A stretch of DNA of 64,000 nucleotides from Marinobacter sp. THAF197a. Its GTDB lineage: Bacteria > Pseudomonadota > Gammaproteobacteria > Pseudomonadales > Oleiphilaceae. Below are positions 8,920 to 19,300 of the stretch, in pieces (within the stretch, counting starts at the first letter, position 1; every line of letters starts with the position of its first letter). The stretch covers positions 2,852,001-2,916,000 of the forward strand of contig NZ_CP045324.1 in the NCBI RefSeq assembly GCF_009363275.1, in the 5' to 3' direction. The notes under the pieces are model-generated. The model worked only from the letters and a program-made list of their open reading frames with translations. It was not told the DNA's origin and did not search any database. A program made the translations under genes and the position numbers.

Positions 8920-9645
8920 ATGGCAGTTCTCAGGGCCAGCAACCTGGCAAAAAGCTACAAACAGAAAAAAGTGGTTCTCGATGTGTCTCTGGAAATCCGG
9001 TCCGGAGAAATCGTAGGCCTGCTCGGCCCCAACGGCGCCGGGAAAACTACCTGTTTTTACATGATTGTCGGGCTTGTACCCTCCGACCGCGGCCGAATCA
9101 CCATTGACAGCCAGGACATCACACCCCTGCCCATGCATGGCCGGGCACGCAAAGGCATCGGCTACCTGCCCCAGGAAGCCTCGGTATTCCGCAAACTTAC
9201 CGTGCGCGACAACATCATGGCCATTCTGGAAACCCGAAAAGGCATGAAACGGCCTGAGCGGGAAGCCAAACTTGAGGAACTGCTCGAGGAATTTCACATC
9301 ACCCATATCCGGGACAGCCTGGGTATGGCGCTGTCCGGTGGTGAACGGCGGCGCGTCGAAATCGCCAGAGCGCTGGCCATGGAACCTGCGTTTATTCTGC
9401 TGGATGAGCCCTTCGCCGGGGTAGACCCCATCTCGGTCAGCGACATCAAACACATCATCCGGCATTTGCGAGATAAAGGCATTGGTGTGCTGATCACCGA
9501 TCACAACGTGCGGGAAACCCTCGATATTTGTGAAAACGCCTACATTGTCTCCGGCGGCCATATCATCGCCTCCGGCAATGCTGAAGCCATCCTGGCCAAT
9601 CAGCAGGTCAAGGAAGTCTACCTGGGTGATGAGTTCCACCTGTAA
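8920..9645 (+). CDS. lptB: LPS export ATPase LptB
   Basis: LptB is the ATPase of the LptB2FGC LPS extractor. The 241-residue protein has Walker A GPNGAGKTT (residues 36-44), signature LSGGERRRVEIARAL and Walker B FILLDEPFAGVDP. It ends the lptCAB cluster. The next gene, rpoN, is 183 bp away. Confidence 0.97.
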   Translation: MAVLRASNLAKSYKQKKVVLDVSLEIRSGEIVGLLGPNGAGKTTCFYMIVGLVPSDRGRITIDSQDITPLPMHGRARKGIGYLPQEASVFRKLTVRDNIMAILETRKGMKRPEREAKLEELLEEFHITHIRDSLGMALSGGERRRVEIARALAMEPAFILLDEPFAGVDPISVSDIKHIIRHLRDKGIGVLITDHNVRETLDICENAYIVSGGHIIASGNAEAILANQQVKEVYLGDEFHL

Positions 9646-9828
9646 GCGGAAGAAAACCCCTCGACGACCGAGGTCTGATTGTTTTGATGATCTGTAGCAA
9701 GTAAACTCGGCAAAGAACTTGCTTATACTGACAACAGTGAGCGGCAAGTAACCAGCGTATAACAATTTTTTTGCCTGACAGCAGGCAACGTCACTACCGG
9801 GACACCCTTGATTTATGGATCTTGAGCC

Positions 9829-11364
9829 ATGGTTATGAAAGCCTCATTACAGCTTAAGATGGGCCAGAGTCTGACCATGACGCCCCAGCTGCAACAGGCC
9901 ATTCGCCTGCTTCAGCTTTCCACCCTCGACCTCCAGCAGGAAATCCAGCAGGCACTGGAATCCAACCCCATGCTGGAAACCTCCGAGGATGACGATCAGT
10001 CTGACACCCCCGATACGGATGCCGATACCCGGGACGAACATAAAGACCGGGATTCCGACCACGATGAACCAGCCACCGAGGCTGCCTCTGACTGGGATGA
10101 AAACGAAAATGGCCCGGACTGGGCTTCCGAAAACGACATCCCGGATAACATCCCCGACGACCTGCCCGTAGACACCGCCTGGGACGATATCTACCAGTCT
10201 GCACCGGCGCCAGCCAGCAAAGGGGACGACGAGAACGAGTCGGATTTCGAAACCCGCAATTCACCGGCCGAGACCCTCCAGGACCACCTGGAATGGCAGC
10301 TCAATCTGACCCCCATGAGCGAGCGTGACCAGGCAATCGCCCACGCCCTGATGGACGCTGTGGACGAGCGCGGTTACCTGACCTCAGCAATTGAGGAAAT
10401 CCATTCCGGCCTGCAGGACGAAACCGAAGAAGACCCCCTTGAACTGGACGAGGTAGAAGCGGTCCTGCACCGGCTACAACACTTCGACCCGCCGGGCGTG
10501 TTCGCCCGGGACCTGCAGGAATGCCTGCTGATTCAGCTCAACCAGTTGCCGCCAGATACCCCCTGGCTTCGACAGGCCCGCCTGGTGGTTACCCAGTTCC
10601 TGCACCTGCTGGGCAACCGGGATTACGCGCAACTGCTGCGCCGCAGCAGACTCAAAGAAGATCAGCTGCGCGAAGTTCTGGCCCTGATTACCAGCCTCAA
10701 CCCCCGCCCGGGTGACGTGGTGGACCGAGCGGAGCCGGATTACGTGATACCAGACGTCATCGTCCGAAAACACGAGGGCCGGTGGCGTGTTGAGCTCAAC
10801 CCGGAGATCGCCCCGAGAATTCGGGTCAACGCCAGCTATGCATCGCTGATCCGTCGCGCCGATAGCAGTGCTGATAACACCTACCTGCGGGATCAACTGC
10901 AGGAGGCCAAGTGGTTCATTAAAAGCCTACAAAGCCGCAATGAAACGCTACTGAAAGTCGCCACCCGGATTGTTGAGCACCAACAGGGTTTCCTGGACCA
11001 GGGGGAGGAAGCGATGAAGCCGCTGATCCTCTCGGATATCGCCCAGGCCGTGGAAATGCACGAATCCACCATTTCACGGGTCACCACGCAAAAGTATATG
11101 CACACACCCCGCGGCATTTTCGAGCTGAAGTACTTTTTCTCCAGCCACGTCAGTACCGCTGAGGGCGGAGAATGTTCCTCCACTGCTATTCGTGCGATGA
11201 TCAAGAAACTGATTTCAGAAGAAACTCCAAAAAAGCCGTTGAGCGATAGCAAGATTGCAGCCATGCTTGGAGATCAGGGCATCAATGTAGCCCGGCGCAC
11301 CGTTGCCAAATACCGGGAGGCCATGCACATCCCTCCTTCAAACGAGCGCAAACGACTGGTTTAA
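9829..11364 (+). CDS. rpoN: RNA polymerase sigma-54 factor
   Basis: RpoN is the sigma factor for enhancer-dependent promoters. At 511 residues it has the expected parts: region I with SLTMTPQLQQAIRLLQLS, an acidic region II (about 50-140, rich in D and E), the core-binding domain, and the C-terminal RpoN box ARRTVAKYRE (about 488-497). Two starts are possible, ATG 9829 or ATG 9835; MKASLQLKMGQSL from 9835 fits the family slightly better. The neighbours hpf, ptsN, rapZ and npr form the conserved rpoN cluster. Confidence 0.97.
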   Translation: MVMKASLQLKMGQSLTMTPQLQQAIRLLQLSTLDLQQEIQQALESNPMLETSEDDDQSDTPDTDADTRDEHKDRDSDHDEPATEAASDWDENENGPDWASENDIPDNIPDDLPVDTAWDDIYQSAPAPASKGDDENESDFETRNSPAETLQDHLEWQLNLTPMSERDQAIAHALMDAVDERGYLTSAIEEIHSGLQDETEEDPLELDEVEAVLHRLQHFDPPGVFARDLQECLLIQLNQLPPDTPWLRQARLVVTQFLHLLGNRDYAQLLRRSRLKEDQLREVLALITSLNPRPGDVVDRAEPDYVIPDVIVRKHEGRWRVELNPEIAPRIRVNASYASLIRRADSSADNTYLRDQLQEAKWFIKSLQSRNETLLKVATRIVEHQQGFLDQGEEAMKPLILSDIAQAVEMHESTISRVTTQKYMHTPRGIFELKYFFSSHVSTAEGGECSSTAIRAMIKKLISEETPKKPLSDSKIAAMLGDQGINVARRTVAKYREAMHIPPSNERKRLV

Positions 11365-11372
11365 TGTTTTTG

Positions 11373-11416
11373 CCGGTGCACGAAGCACCGGACACGCAGC
11401 CCGGTGGCAACACCGG
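11373..11416 (+). other. Two tandem hairpins in the rpoN-hpf gap
   Basis: A perfect 7-bp hairpin (CCGGTGC, loop ACGAA, GCACCGG; 11373-11391) is followed 9 bases later by a second one with a GCAA tetraloop (CCGGTG, GCAA, CACCGG; 11401-11416). The arms share sequence, so the two can also pair with each other in an alternative fold. No T-run follows. The pair ends 23 bp before the hpf start and could affect mRNA stability or hpf translation; this is inference. Confidence 0.55.
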
Positions 11417-11439
11417 CATGATGACAACAGGAGACGCCT

Positions 11440-11742
11440 ATGCAACTCAACATTTCAGGCCATCACGTAGAACTGACCCCTGCATTGAAGGATTACGTCA
11501 ACACCAAGTTCGAGAAGCTGGAGCGTCACTTTGACCACATCAGTAACTGTCAGGTGACGCTGGAAGTTGAGAAGGTACGTCAGATGGCTGAAGCCACCCT
11601 GCATGTCATCGGTGGCGATATCCATGCAAAGGCAGAGAGTGAGGATATGTACGCCGCGATTGATTCGCTGGTGGACAAACTGGACCGCCAGATCCTCAAG
11701 CACAAAGAAAAGAACGTAGACCGGATGCACGGCAACGGCTGA
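11440..11742 (+). CDS. hpf: Ribosome hibernation promoting factor, short form
   Basis: This 100-residue protein belongs to the HPF/YfiA family, which binds the 30S decoding region and helps form inactive 100S ribosomes in stationary phase. It starts MQLNISGHHVELTPALKDYV and has the family's FEKLERHFDHI helix; the length is that of the short form (no long C-terminal dimerisation domain). It is preceded by a good ribosome binding site (CAGGAGA) and lies in the rpoN cluster between rpoN and ptsN. Confidence 0.95.
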   Translation: MQLNISGHHVELTPALKDYVNTKFEKLERHFDHISNCQVTLEVEKVRQMAEATLHVIGGDIHAKAESEDMYAAIDSLVDKLDRQILKHKEKNVDRMHGNG

Positions 11743-11785
11743 GCGCGCTCATAGCGCCATCGTACCGGGTGTTTCAATGATACGA

Positions 11786-11821
11786 GCTGCGGCGGGGCAT
11801 ACCGGCCGCAGCCTTTTTTTT
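11786..11821 (+). terminator. Rho-independent terminator after hpf
   Basis: GCTGCGGC (11786-11793) pairs with GCCGCAGC (11805-11812), followed by a run of eight T. It lies in the 98-bp gap between hpf and ptsN and probably lowers read-through into the nitrogen-PTS genes. Confidence 0.85.
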
Positions 11822-11840
11822 ACGGAATCACAGTCGATCC

Positions 11841-12308
11841 ATGAGCGATACATCCCTGACCATCGACAACATTCTGGCTCCCGAACTGACGCTGTGCAGG
11901 GTGCCAGCCTCCAGTAAAAAGCGGGTACTGGAAACCATCGCAGAGCATATTCATCATCAGGATGAAATCCTCAGCGACACCGAGATTTTCAGCAATCTGG
12001 TTTCTCGCGAGCGGCTTGGCAGCACCGGTATCGGCCAGGGTATTGCCATACCCCATTGCCGGCTGGAGGGGCTGGACCGTGTGATCGGCGTGCTGATGAC
12101 ACTGGAAGAGAGCATCGACTTCGATGCTATCGACAATCAGCCGGTCGACTTGGTGTTTGCCTTGATCGTGCCCAAAGAAGCCACCAGTGAACATCTGGAG
12201 TTGCTAAGCCAGTTGGCCGAGAAATTCAACGACAACGGGTTCTGTGAACAGCTTCGCCAGTGCCAGGATGCAGCATCCCTTTACCAGCGCATGACCGCGG
12301 CATCCTGA
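11841..12308 (+). CDS. ptsN: Nitrogen-PTS enzyme IIA (EIIA-Ntr)
   Basis: PtsN is the phosphoryl acceptor of the nitrogen-related PTS and a regulator of potassium, nitrogen and envelope functions. The 155-residue protein is of the EIIA fructose/mannitol fold with the phosphorylated histidine in GIGQGIAIPHCR at residue 72. Its phosphate donor NPr (ptsO) is two genes downstream with rapZ between them, the conserved order in this cluster. Confidence 0.96.
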   Translation: MSDTSLTIDNILAPELTLCRVPASSKKRVLETIAEHIHHQDEILSDTEIFSNLVSRERLGSTGIGQGIAIPHCRLEGLDRVIGVLMTLEESIDFDAIDNQPVDLVFALIVPKEATSEHLELLSQLAEKFNDNGFCEQLRQCQDAASLYQRMTAAS

Positions 12309-12348
12309 TAAGCAGTAGCACCAACAGAAGCAGGCAGGAGCGTCCATC

Positions 12349-13233
12349 ATGAAACTGATCATCGTCAGTGGCCGATCCGGGTCCGGTAAGAGTACCGCGT
12401 TGCATGTGCTCGAAGATCTGGGTTTTTATTGCATTGATAACCTTCCCATCGGACTGCTGTTCCCGCTGACCCGGGAAGCGGCACAACAGGAAGCGCCGGG
12501 GCGGCTCCGGAAAATGGCCGTCAGCATCGACGCCCGCAACCTGTCTGCCGAACTGGCCAACTTCGAACAGATCTATCGCCAGCTTCGCGATGCGGGAGTC
12601 GTTGTCGAGATTATCTTTCTGGATGCCGATGAACAGTCCCTGCTGCAGCGGTTCCACGCCACACGCCGAAAGCACCCGCTGAGCGATGACCGTACCTCCC
12701 TCCGAGAAGCCATCACCAACGAAAAGGCACTATTGGAACCGCTGTCAAAACTGGCAGACCTTTACATCAACACCACCGGCATGTCGATGTATGAACTGCG
12801 CGACATGGTCAAACAGCGAGTGGTCGGTCGCAAGGATCAGGAGCTTGCACTGCTGTTCCAGTCATTCGGTTTCAAGCATGGCGTACCGGTCGATTCCGAT
12901 TACGTTTTCGATGTGCGCTGCCTGCCCAATCCATACTGGGATACCAGCCTGCGCAAATACGTCGGTACCGATCAGCCGGTTATCGAGTTTCTCGAGCGGG
13001 AACCTCTCACCGGGCAAATGGTGGACGACCTGATCCGCTTCCTGGATACCTGGCTACCGTCGTTCGCCGACAGCAACCGCAGCTACATGACCATTTCTAT
13101 TGGCTGTACCGGTGGCCAGCACCGTTCCGTCTATGTCTGCGAGCAACTGGGCCAGCACTTCCGCACCCGATACAACAACGTGCAGGTTCGTCATACTGAA
13201 CTTCCCCATCTCCAGGCCCGAGGGGAGATCTGA
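12349..13233 (+). CDS. rapZ: RNase adapter protein RapZ
   Basis: RapZ is a P-loop protein which in enterobacteria guides RNase E to the GlmZ small RNA and so controls glucosamine 6-phosphate synthesis. It has 294 residues. The Walker A motif GRSGSGKST is at residues 8-16, and the C-terminal RNA-binding domain carries SIGCTGGQHRSVYVCEQL. It is flanked by ptsN and npr. Whether a GlmZ-like RNA exists in this organism cannot be told from the window. Confidence 0.95.
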   Translation: MKLIIVSGRSGSGKSTALHVLEDLGFYCIDNLPIGLLFPLTREAAQQEAPGRLRKMAVSIDARNLSAELANFEQIYRQLRDAGVVVEIIFLDADEQSLLQRFHATRRKHPLSDDRTSLREAITNEKALLEPLSKLADLYINTTGMSMYELRDMVKQRVVGRKDQELALLFQSFGFKHGVPVDSDYVFDVRCLPNPYWDTSLRKYVGTDQPVIEFLEREPLTGQMVDDLIRFLDTWLPSFADSNRSYMTISIGCTGGQHRSVYVCEQLGQHFRTRYNNVQVRHTELPHLQARGEI

Positions 13234-13239
13234 TCCAAC

Positions 13240-13509
13240 ATGATCTGCCGCCCCGTCACCATCATCAATAAACTGGGCTTGCATGCCCGCGCCACCGCCA
13301 AGCTTGTGGCCACCGCCTCCGGCTTTGACAGCCAGGTACGAATCCGCGGCAAGGGCCGGGACGTGGATGCCAAGAACATCATGCAGGTGATGATGCTGGC
13401 TGCCAGCCAGGGCACTGATATTGAACTGGTCGCCGATGGCCCTGATGAGCAGGAAGCCATCGAGGCACTCGTAGAACTGATCGGTGATTATTTCGGCGAG
13501 GGGGGTTGA
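13240..13509 (+). CDS. ptsO: Phosphocarrier protein NPr
   Basis: This 89-residue HPr-like protein is the phosphocarrier of the nitrogen PTS. The active histidine is His15 in NKLGLHARATAKLV, and the regulatory serine region (AKNIMQVMMLAASQG) is recognisable. It begins 6 bp after rapZ, so it is in the same transcription unit as ptsN-rapZ. Confidence 0.95.
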   Translation: MICRPVTIINKLGLHARATAKLVATASGFDSQVRIRGKGRDVDAKNIMQVMMLAASQGTDIELVADGPDEQEAIEALVELIGDYFGEGG

Positions 13510-13545
13510 GCACACCCTGGTTCGTCATTCACCTACAATCCTTTC

Positions 13546-13574
13546 TCACCTGAGGCCGCTAACTCCGCTATAAT
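13546..13574 (+). promoter_or_regulatory. Possible sigma-70 promoter for mgtE
   Basis: A perfect -10 box TATAAT lies at 13569-13574, 30 bp before the mgtE start. The -35 region at 13546-13551 (TCACCT) is a poor match, so the promoter may need an activator or be weak. No magnesium riboswitch structure was recognised in the short leader. Confidence 0.45.
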
Positions 13575-13603
13575 GCGACAGTTTTCTGATCGCAGGTGGT
13601 TTC

Positions 13604-14965
13604 ATGACCGATATTCTGGAAAAAAGTCAGGCCCGCCAGCGCCTTCGCTCCCTCAGTGAGGCCCTGGACAGTGGTGCGCTCAAGCAGGTTGCCCGCATCC
13701 TCAATGGCGGCCTGAGCCCCAGCGATATAGCCCACCTGCTGGAATCTTCCCCTCCCCGCCAACGCGCCCTGCTGTGGAACCTGGTCGATAAACAACTGGA
13801 AGGGGAAGTACTCCAATATCTCGGTGACGACATCCGCGCCTACTTCCTGAGCCAGCTGAACGCCCAGGAACTTGCAGATATCATTGAGGATTTTGAATCC
13901 GACGACCTGGCCGACCTGCTCCAGCAGCTGCCAGACACGGTGATCCAGGAGGTCCTGGACACCATGGACGAGCAAGACCGGCAGCGGGTAGAGGAAGTAC
14001 TCTCCTACCCCGAGGACACTGCCGGCGGCCTGATGAATACGGACACCATTACGGTGCGCCCGGATATCAGTATTGACGTGGTACTGCGGTACCTGCGCCG
14101 CCACCGCAACCTTCCCCCCATGACCGACAGCCTGATTGTAGTCAGCCGGCGGGACGAATTCATTGGCATGCTGCCCATCACCCGAATGCTGGTATCCAAC
14201 CCCGCATCCACGGTTCGTGAGGTGATGGACACTGACATCGAGCCGATTCCGGTGACACTGTCCGACACCAAGGTCGCCACCCTCTTCGAGCGCTACGACC
14301 TGATTTCTGCTCCGGTGGTGGGTGACGACAACAAGCTCCTGGGCCGGATCACCATCGATGACGTGGTCGACGTTATCCGGGAAGATGCGGATCACTCGCT
14401 GATGAGTATGGCCGGTCTGGACGAAGACGAAGACACGTTCGCACCAGTGCTCAAAACCACGCGCCGGCGAGCCGTCTGGCTCGGAATCAACGTAGTGACC
14501 GCTTTTACCTCAGCCTCTGTGATCGGTATGTTTGAGGAAACCATTCAACAGGTGGTCGCCCTGGCCGTACTGATGCCAATCGTCGCCAGCATGGGCGGCA
14601 TCGCCGGCAGCCAGACGCTGACGCTGATGATTCGTGGCATGGCAGTGGGCCAGGTCAGCAATGACAACGTGAAATGGCTGCTGAACCGGGAATTTCTGGC
14701 AACAACGCTGAACGGGTTTCTGTTTGCCCTGGTGGTGTCCGCGGCGGCCATGGTGTGGTTCAGAGACCCGACCATTGGCCTGGTGATTGCCATGGCGCTG
14801 GTCATCAACCTGACCATCGCCTCAATCGTCGGCACCCTGCTGCCGTTAACACTGAAACGACTGAATATAGACCCGGCACTGGCCGGGGGCGTGATCCTGC
14901 TCACCACCACAGACGTCGTGGGCTTCCTTTCCTTCCTGGGGCTCGCCACCTATTTTTACGCTTGA
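13604..14965 (+). CDS. mgtE: Magnesium transporter MgtE
   Basis: MgtE is a magnesium-gated channel in the inner membrane. The 453-residue protein has the three expected parts: an N-terminal MgtE-N superhelical domain (about 35-135), two CBS domains (about 135-260), and a five-helix membrane domain (about 285-450) with the conserved PIVASMGGIAGSQTLTLMIRG segment. It has its own probable promoter and is followed 10 bp later by darP. Confidence 0.96.
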   Translation: MTDILEKSQARQRLRSLSEALDSGALKQVARILNGGLSPSDIAHLLESSPPRQRALLWNLVDKQLEGEVLQYLGDDIRAYFLSQLNAQELADIIEDFESDDLADLLQQLPDTVIQEVLDTMDEQDRQRVEEVLSYPEDTAGGLMNTDTITVRPDISIDVVLRYLRRHRNLPPMTDSLIVVSRRDEFIGMLPITRMLVSNPASTVREVMDTDIEPIPVTLSDTKVATLFERYDLISAPVVGDDNKLLGRITIDDVVDVIREDADHSLMSMAGLDEDEDTFAPVLKTTRRRAVWLGINVVTAFTSASVIGMFEETIQQVVALAVLMPIVASMGGIAGSQTLTLMIRGMAVGQVSNDNVKWLLNREFLATTLNGFLFALVVSAAAMVWFRDPTIGLVIAMALVINLTIASIVGTLLPLTLKRLNIDPALAGGVILLTTTDVVGFLSFLGLATYFYA

Positions 14966-14975
14966 GGAGCCAACC

Positions 14976-15512
14976 ATGAGTCAATCCGACAACCACCCGC
15001 ACCACGAGGAGCTCGAGGAAGATTTCGGCCCGAGCAAATCCCAGATCAAGCGGGAAATGCATGCGCTCCAGGACCTGGGTAAACAGATGCTGGATCTCAA
15101 TGACGAGCAATTGGCGTCACTGGACATCAGCGACACCCTGAAGGCTGCCATCGTGGAATCACGGCGCATTAATCAGCGCGAAGCACGCCGCAGACATTTG
15201 CAATACATTGGCAAGATCATCCGCCAGGAGGATGATCCGGAGGCACTGGCTCGTGCCATTGGTGCATTCAATGCCGGCAGTGAGGAGCACACCCGCCGGC
15301 ATCACCTGGCCGAGCGCTGGCGCGACAGGATGATCTCCGAAGGCGACAAGGTGGTGGGGGAGTTTATCGATTATTGCCCGGCGGCAGACGTGCAGCACCT
15401 GCGCAACCTGGTTCGCAATGCCCGCAAGGAAGTGGAGAAACAGAAAAACACCGGCCAGGCCCGTAAACTGTTCCGGGCCCTCCGGGAGTGGATTGATGAC
15501 GCAGAGCAGTAA
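14976..15512 (+). CDS. darP: Ribosome-associated protein DarP (YjgA, DUF615)
   Basis: DarP (YjgA) binds late 50S assembly intermediates and helps 50S maturation in E. coli. The 178-residue product is highly charged and helical, with the DUF615 features SKSQIKREMHALQDLGKQM near the start and QNARK-type RNARKEVEKQKN near the end. It is close behind mgtE. It meets the nitrilase gene tail to tail with only 26 bp between, and no strong terminator is visible in that gap. Confidence 0.93.
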   Translation: MSQSDNHPHHEELEEDFGPSKSQIKREMHALQDLGKQMLDLNDEQLASLDISDTLKAAIVESRRINQREARRRHLQYIGKIIRQEDDPEALARAIGAFNAGSEEHTRRHHLAERWRDRMISEGDKVVGEFIDYCPAADVQHLRNLVRNARKEVEKQKNTGQARKLFRALREWIDDAEQ

Positions 15513-15538
15513 AGCAAACGGCTGACCGGAGTTCTACG

Positions 15539-16363
15539 TTAAAGGCGGCGGTGCTCCCAGACCGGCATTCTGGCCCGAACCTGGTTCAGTTTTTCCATGT
15601 CCAGGTCTGCCACAACCAGGCCAGGGCCCTCATCCAGTTCCGTTACCACCCTGCCCCAGGGGTCACAGATCAAACTGTGGCCATAAGTCTTGCGGCGCTC
15701 ACTGTTTTGCCCCCCCTGGCCGGGGGCAACCACCCAAACCTGGTTCTCGATGGCCCTGGCTCGAATCAGTGGGTGCCAATGGGCGTCTCCAGTTTGCCAG
15801 GTAAAGGCGCTGGGCAGGCACACCCACTCGGCACCCTGTTCCCGCAGCGCCCTGAACAGTTCAGGAAACCGCAAGTCGTAGCACACTGCCATCCCCAGCC
15901 GGCCGGCGGGAGTGTCCACGGTAACCACCCTGTCACCTGGCTCGAAGGTATCCGACTCCCGGTATTGGCCATGGGAATCCTCGACCATGGCGTCAAACAG
16001 GTGAATTTTGTCGTAACGGGCAACTTCCTCGCCCTGATCGTTGTAAACAATGCAGCTTGCACGCACCCTGTCGGGAACATCAGAACCATCGGGTCGTGTT
16101 GCCAGGGGCATGGAACCACCTACAATCCATAGCCCCAGCCTCTCGGCCTGTTCTGAAAGAAAGCGCCGGATCACCGATTCACCGCCACTTTCCTGCCGAC
16201 CACACTCCCGCATCTGAGCGGTGGCCAGAACCGCAAAATTCTCAGGTAATACTGCCACTTTCGCGCCTTGGGCGGCAGCATCACGCAACAGCGCCTCGGC
16301 CTCGGCCAGGTTACCGGCCAGGTTGTGACTGCTGACCATCTGAATCGCTGCAACTTGGGTCAT
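15539..16363 (-). CDS. Carbon-nitrogen hydrolase (Nit-type amidase)
   Basis: This 274-residue protein belongs to the nitrilase superfamily, Nit1/Nit2-like branch, whose best studied members remove deaminated glutathione or act as omega-amidases. The catalytic triad is visible: Glu41 (VLPENF), Lys119 (YDKIHLFD) and Cys161 (AVCYDLRFPELFR). It lies 12 bp after yhdP on the same strand, an arrangement common in Pseudomonas-like genomes, where tldD often follows; tldD is absent here. The true substrate is not known from the sequence. Confidence 0.9.
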   Translation of the reverse strand: MTQVAAIQMVSSHNLAGNLAEAEALLRDAAAQGAKVAVLPENFAVLATAQMRECGRQESGGESVIRRFLSEQAERLGLWIVGGSMPLATRPDGSDVPDRVRASCIVYNDQGEEVARYDKIHLFDAMVEDSHGQYRESDTFEPGDRVVTVDTPAGRLGMAVCYDLRFPELFRALREQGAEWVCLPSAFTWQTGDAHWHPLIRARAIENQVWVVAPGQGGQNSERRKTYGHSLICDPWGRVVTELDEGPGLVVADLDMEKLNQVRARMPVWEHRRL

Positions 16364-16375
16364 GCTCCGACTCCT

Positions 16376-19300
16376 CTACTCACCCGTATCGAAAACCCGA
16401 CGTAGCTCCACTTTGGGCTCGCTCCAGCTACCGGTGACACTGTAAGTGGCGCTGGTCAACTTGCTTAATGGGTCACCCAGAATTTTGTCCAGAACAAAGA
16501 GTGCGCCGCCAATGGGGGCGCTCGCTCCCATCAGTATGGCAGCCAGGGGCAGGTTCTGGGTAACCGGAAGCACCAGCACCAACCGCATATCCAGGCTCTC
16601 ATCGGCCATATTGGTGGATCCACTCATCTTGAAAGCCCCGGAAGGCCCCACCAGTTGCAGTTCTGGGTCGAGGGTAACCAGACCGTTTACGATGACAGCC
16701 TTGCCGGAAATGGCGTCAAACGCAATACCCCGCTCATAAAGATCCGAGAAGTCCAGGCGCAGCCGGCGCCAGAGCGTGTCGGTGTTGAGCAGGTTGAAAA
16801 TTCTGAACAACTGGGCTGAGCCACTTTGCTCCAAAATGACGCCGTCATCCAGGCGGACACTGACCTGGCCACTGAGCTGCTTCAGGGCAAATTCATCCGG
16901 TCGGCCGGGCCAGTCCAGATCCAGGTCAACCTGGGTCTGCTCATTATTCATTGGAATCGGCGCACCGGTCAGCGCCTCCAGTTCCCGGAGGCGGCCGCCT
17001 GAGAGGGTTCCGACAAATCGGCTGGTTTCGCGATCATCAACCACACTCCAACTCATTCTGCCAGTGAGCGCCAGCGTCTCCAATTGCCCTTCAATTTCCT
17101 CGATGTTCAGGCGGAACGGCTGCGGCCGCATGGCGAACTGCCAGCGGCCGGCAGACTCATCGCCCAGCCTGAGGTCCGCGATGGTCACATCAATATCGGG
17201 CCAGCTCCCCACGTCCAGAGCTCGAAACGCTTCCAGTTGTTCCTCCAGGGTCAATATCTGCCGGTCCTCCTGGTCTTCACCCCCGGTATCTGAGCGCATC
17301 AGACTGAGTCGTTGCAGATCGGCTTCAATCGTTCCCTGCGTGGGCACCATCACCCTGCCCTGAACCCGATCAGATTCCGTGTTGAACACCCAACGATCTC
17401 CCAGATCCAGGGCATCGATCTGGATATTCCTGAGACTGTGCCCCGCCAGGTTCAGTTCACTGAGTCCCAGCTCAAAGCCCGACGATTTCCACAGCAGATC
17501 AAAGGCCAACCGGTCCTGCCAGTCCCCCGTCACACGGACACCCTCATTTTCCGTAGGGTCTATCAATGCCTGCAACCGGGCCTGATCCGACTCTCCCTTA
17601 CCCAGAGGCTGCGGCCAGTCCAGTGCCAGGCCTTGAAAATCGGAGGATACCGTTATCCGGGAAGCGCGCTCATCCGACACGCTCAGCTGTGCCGAATAAT
17701 CCAGGCTACCCGACATCCCGAGTGCGGAGCCCTCCGGCAACCCGAACTGATGCAAAAACGACGGCAATGGAACCCGGCCGGTCTGGCGAATAGACAAGGC
17801 TGCGCCCTTACCTGCCGGGCCCTGTTCTGATTGTTCAAACTCAACAGTCACCGGTTGCCCGAAGAACTCCGCCAGAAGAGGCTCTCCGGAAAATCCCCGA
17901 CGGGTATCGTAGCGGACCTCGCCCTCAATTCCTGCCCAGACCAATCCCGCTGCCGGGTAGGAGATCCTGGCTCCGGAGGTTGCCACCCGCGCGTTCACCG
18001 CTGTCTGCTCACCAGCCCCCAGTGGCAGATCAATATTCAGGGCTAACCGGTAGAGCCCCTGATAATCCAGCTCTGTGGCGGCCATTCCGGCCATGTCGCC
18101 AAGCGGTGTCTCGGTCATCCAGAACGGCACGCTCTCACCTGGCACATCGGCTTGTGCATCAACCCTTACGCGAGTCGGCCCCTCGCCATCTCCCGGCACA
18201 ACCCTTACGACGCCCGAGCGCAGTTCCAGCCCGCCTGTCAATGAATGTTCCAGAGTGACCAGAGTGTCTGCATTCTGAACCTCAACCCGGCCACGGGCGC
18301 TCTGCACTTCCGGCCAACGTTCGTCGTAACGGACAACACCACGGTCGAACTCGTACCACATGGATGAGACAAACGATCCCCGGGGTGCCTCGGAATCGAT
18401 CCGGCCGTGACCGTAATACTCACCGGCGGTGATATCGGCTTCGATAATGGCGGTGGTTAACCACTGATAGAGCCCCGGGTCCACCACTTTGGCCGGGACA
18501 AAATCTGCGAGCATGGACGCATCGCCGTTCTCAACGCCAACGCGCAAGCCCAGGTTGTCTTCGCCAAACCGATCCAGCCTTAAATCAAACGCACCGGTGA
18601 GTGTTGTACGGTCGGCGTAGGTAAATCGCAGATCGTCGGCAAATACACGGGTTATCGGGCCGGCCAGCTCCCAGGATACGGTGCCAGCCATCGAATCCAG
18701 CGGCCAGCCAGCATCATAGAGTTTTGGGAAACCCAGGTAGGCGGGCCCGGTGGTATCGAGGGTTACATGGCCCGAACGGGCCGTCATCAGGATATGGCCA
18801 TCAAGCCCACGGGCGGCCGGCGCCCCTTGCGCCGCCTCAACCGACACCTGCCGCAATCGACCGGACAGCTGGAAACCGGCCGGATCGTCCGGCAGCGTCA
18901 GGATCACGTCGTCAAGGTAGCCGGATGGCCGGTATTGCTCCAGCGCATGATTGGCCACGGCCGGAAGCAGGGGAAGGTTCTGCACAAGCCGCCGGATCGG
19001 CGCCAGTGGCACGCCATCGGCAATCAGGATATTACCTCCGGAATCGGGCTCAAGGCGCAATCCAAAGGGTTGGACATCGTGGTCCAGCCACTGCCACTGT
19101 AGTTGCTGGAGCTGTAACGGACCATCCCGGCGCCAGCCAAAACGGGCCTGGATACTCTCCAGCGGAGCCAGCGACTCCATATTGACCCCGAGCTGTAAAT
19201 AGGGCGTTTGCACCATCCCCTGAACCTGCTGCAGCTCACCGCTTTCAAAGGTCAGCCAGGCACGACCGCCCAGATCAGCCCCCTCTACACGAAGACCGCG

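Noticed and set aside
13510..13603. Magnesium riboswitch upstream of mgtE
   Set aside because: The leader is only about 90 bp and shows no M-box or ykoK-type structure.
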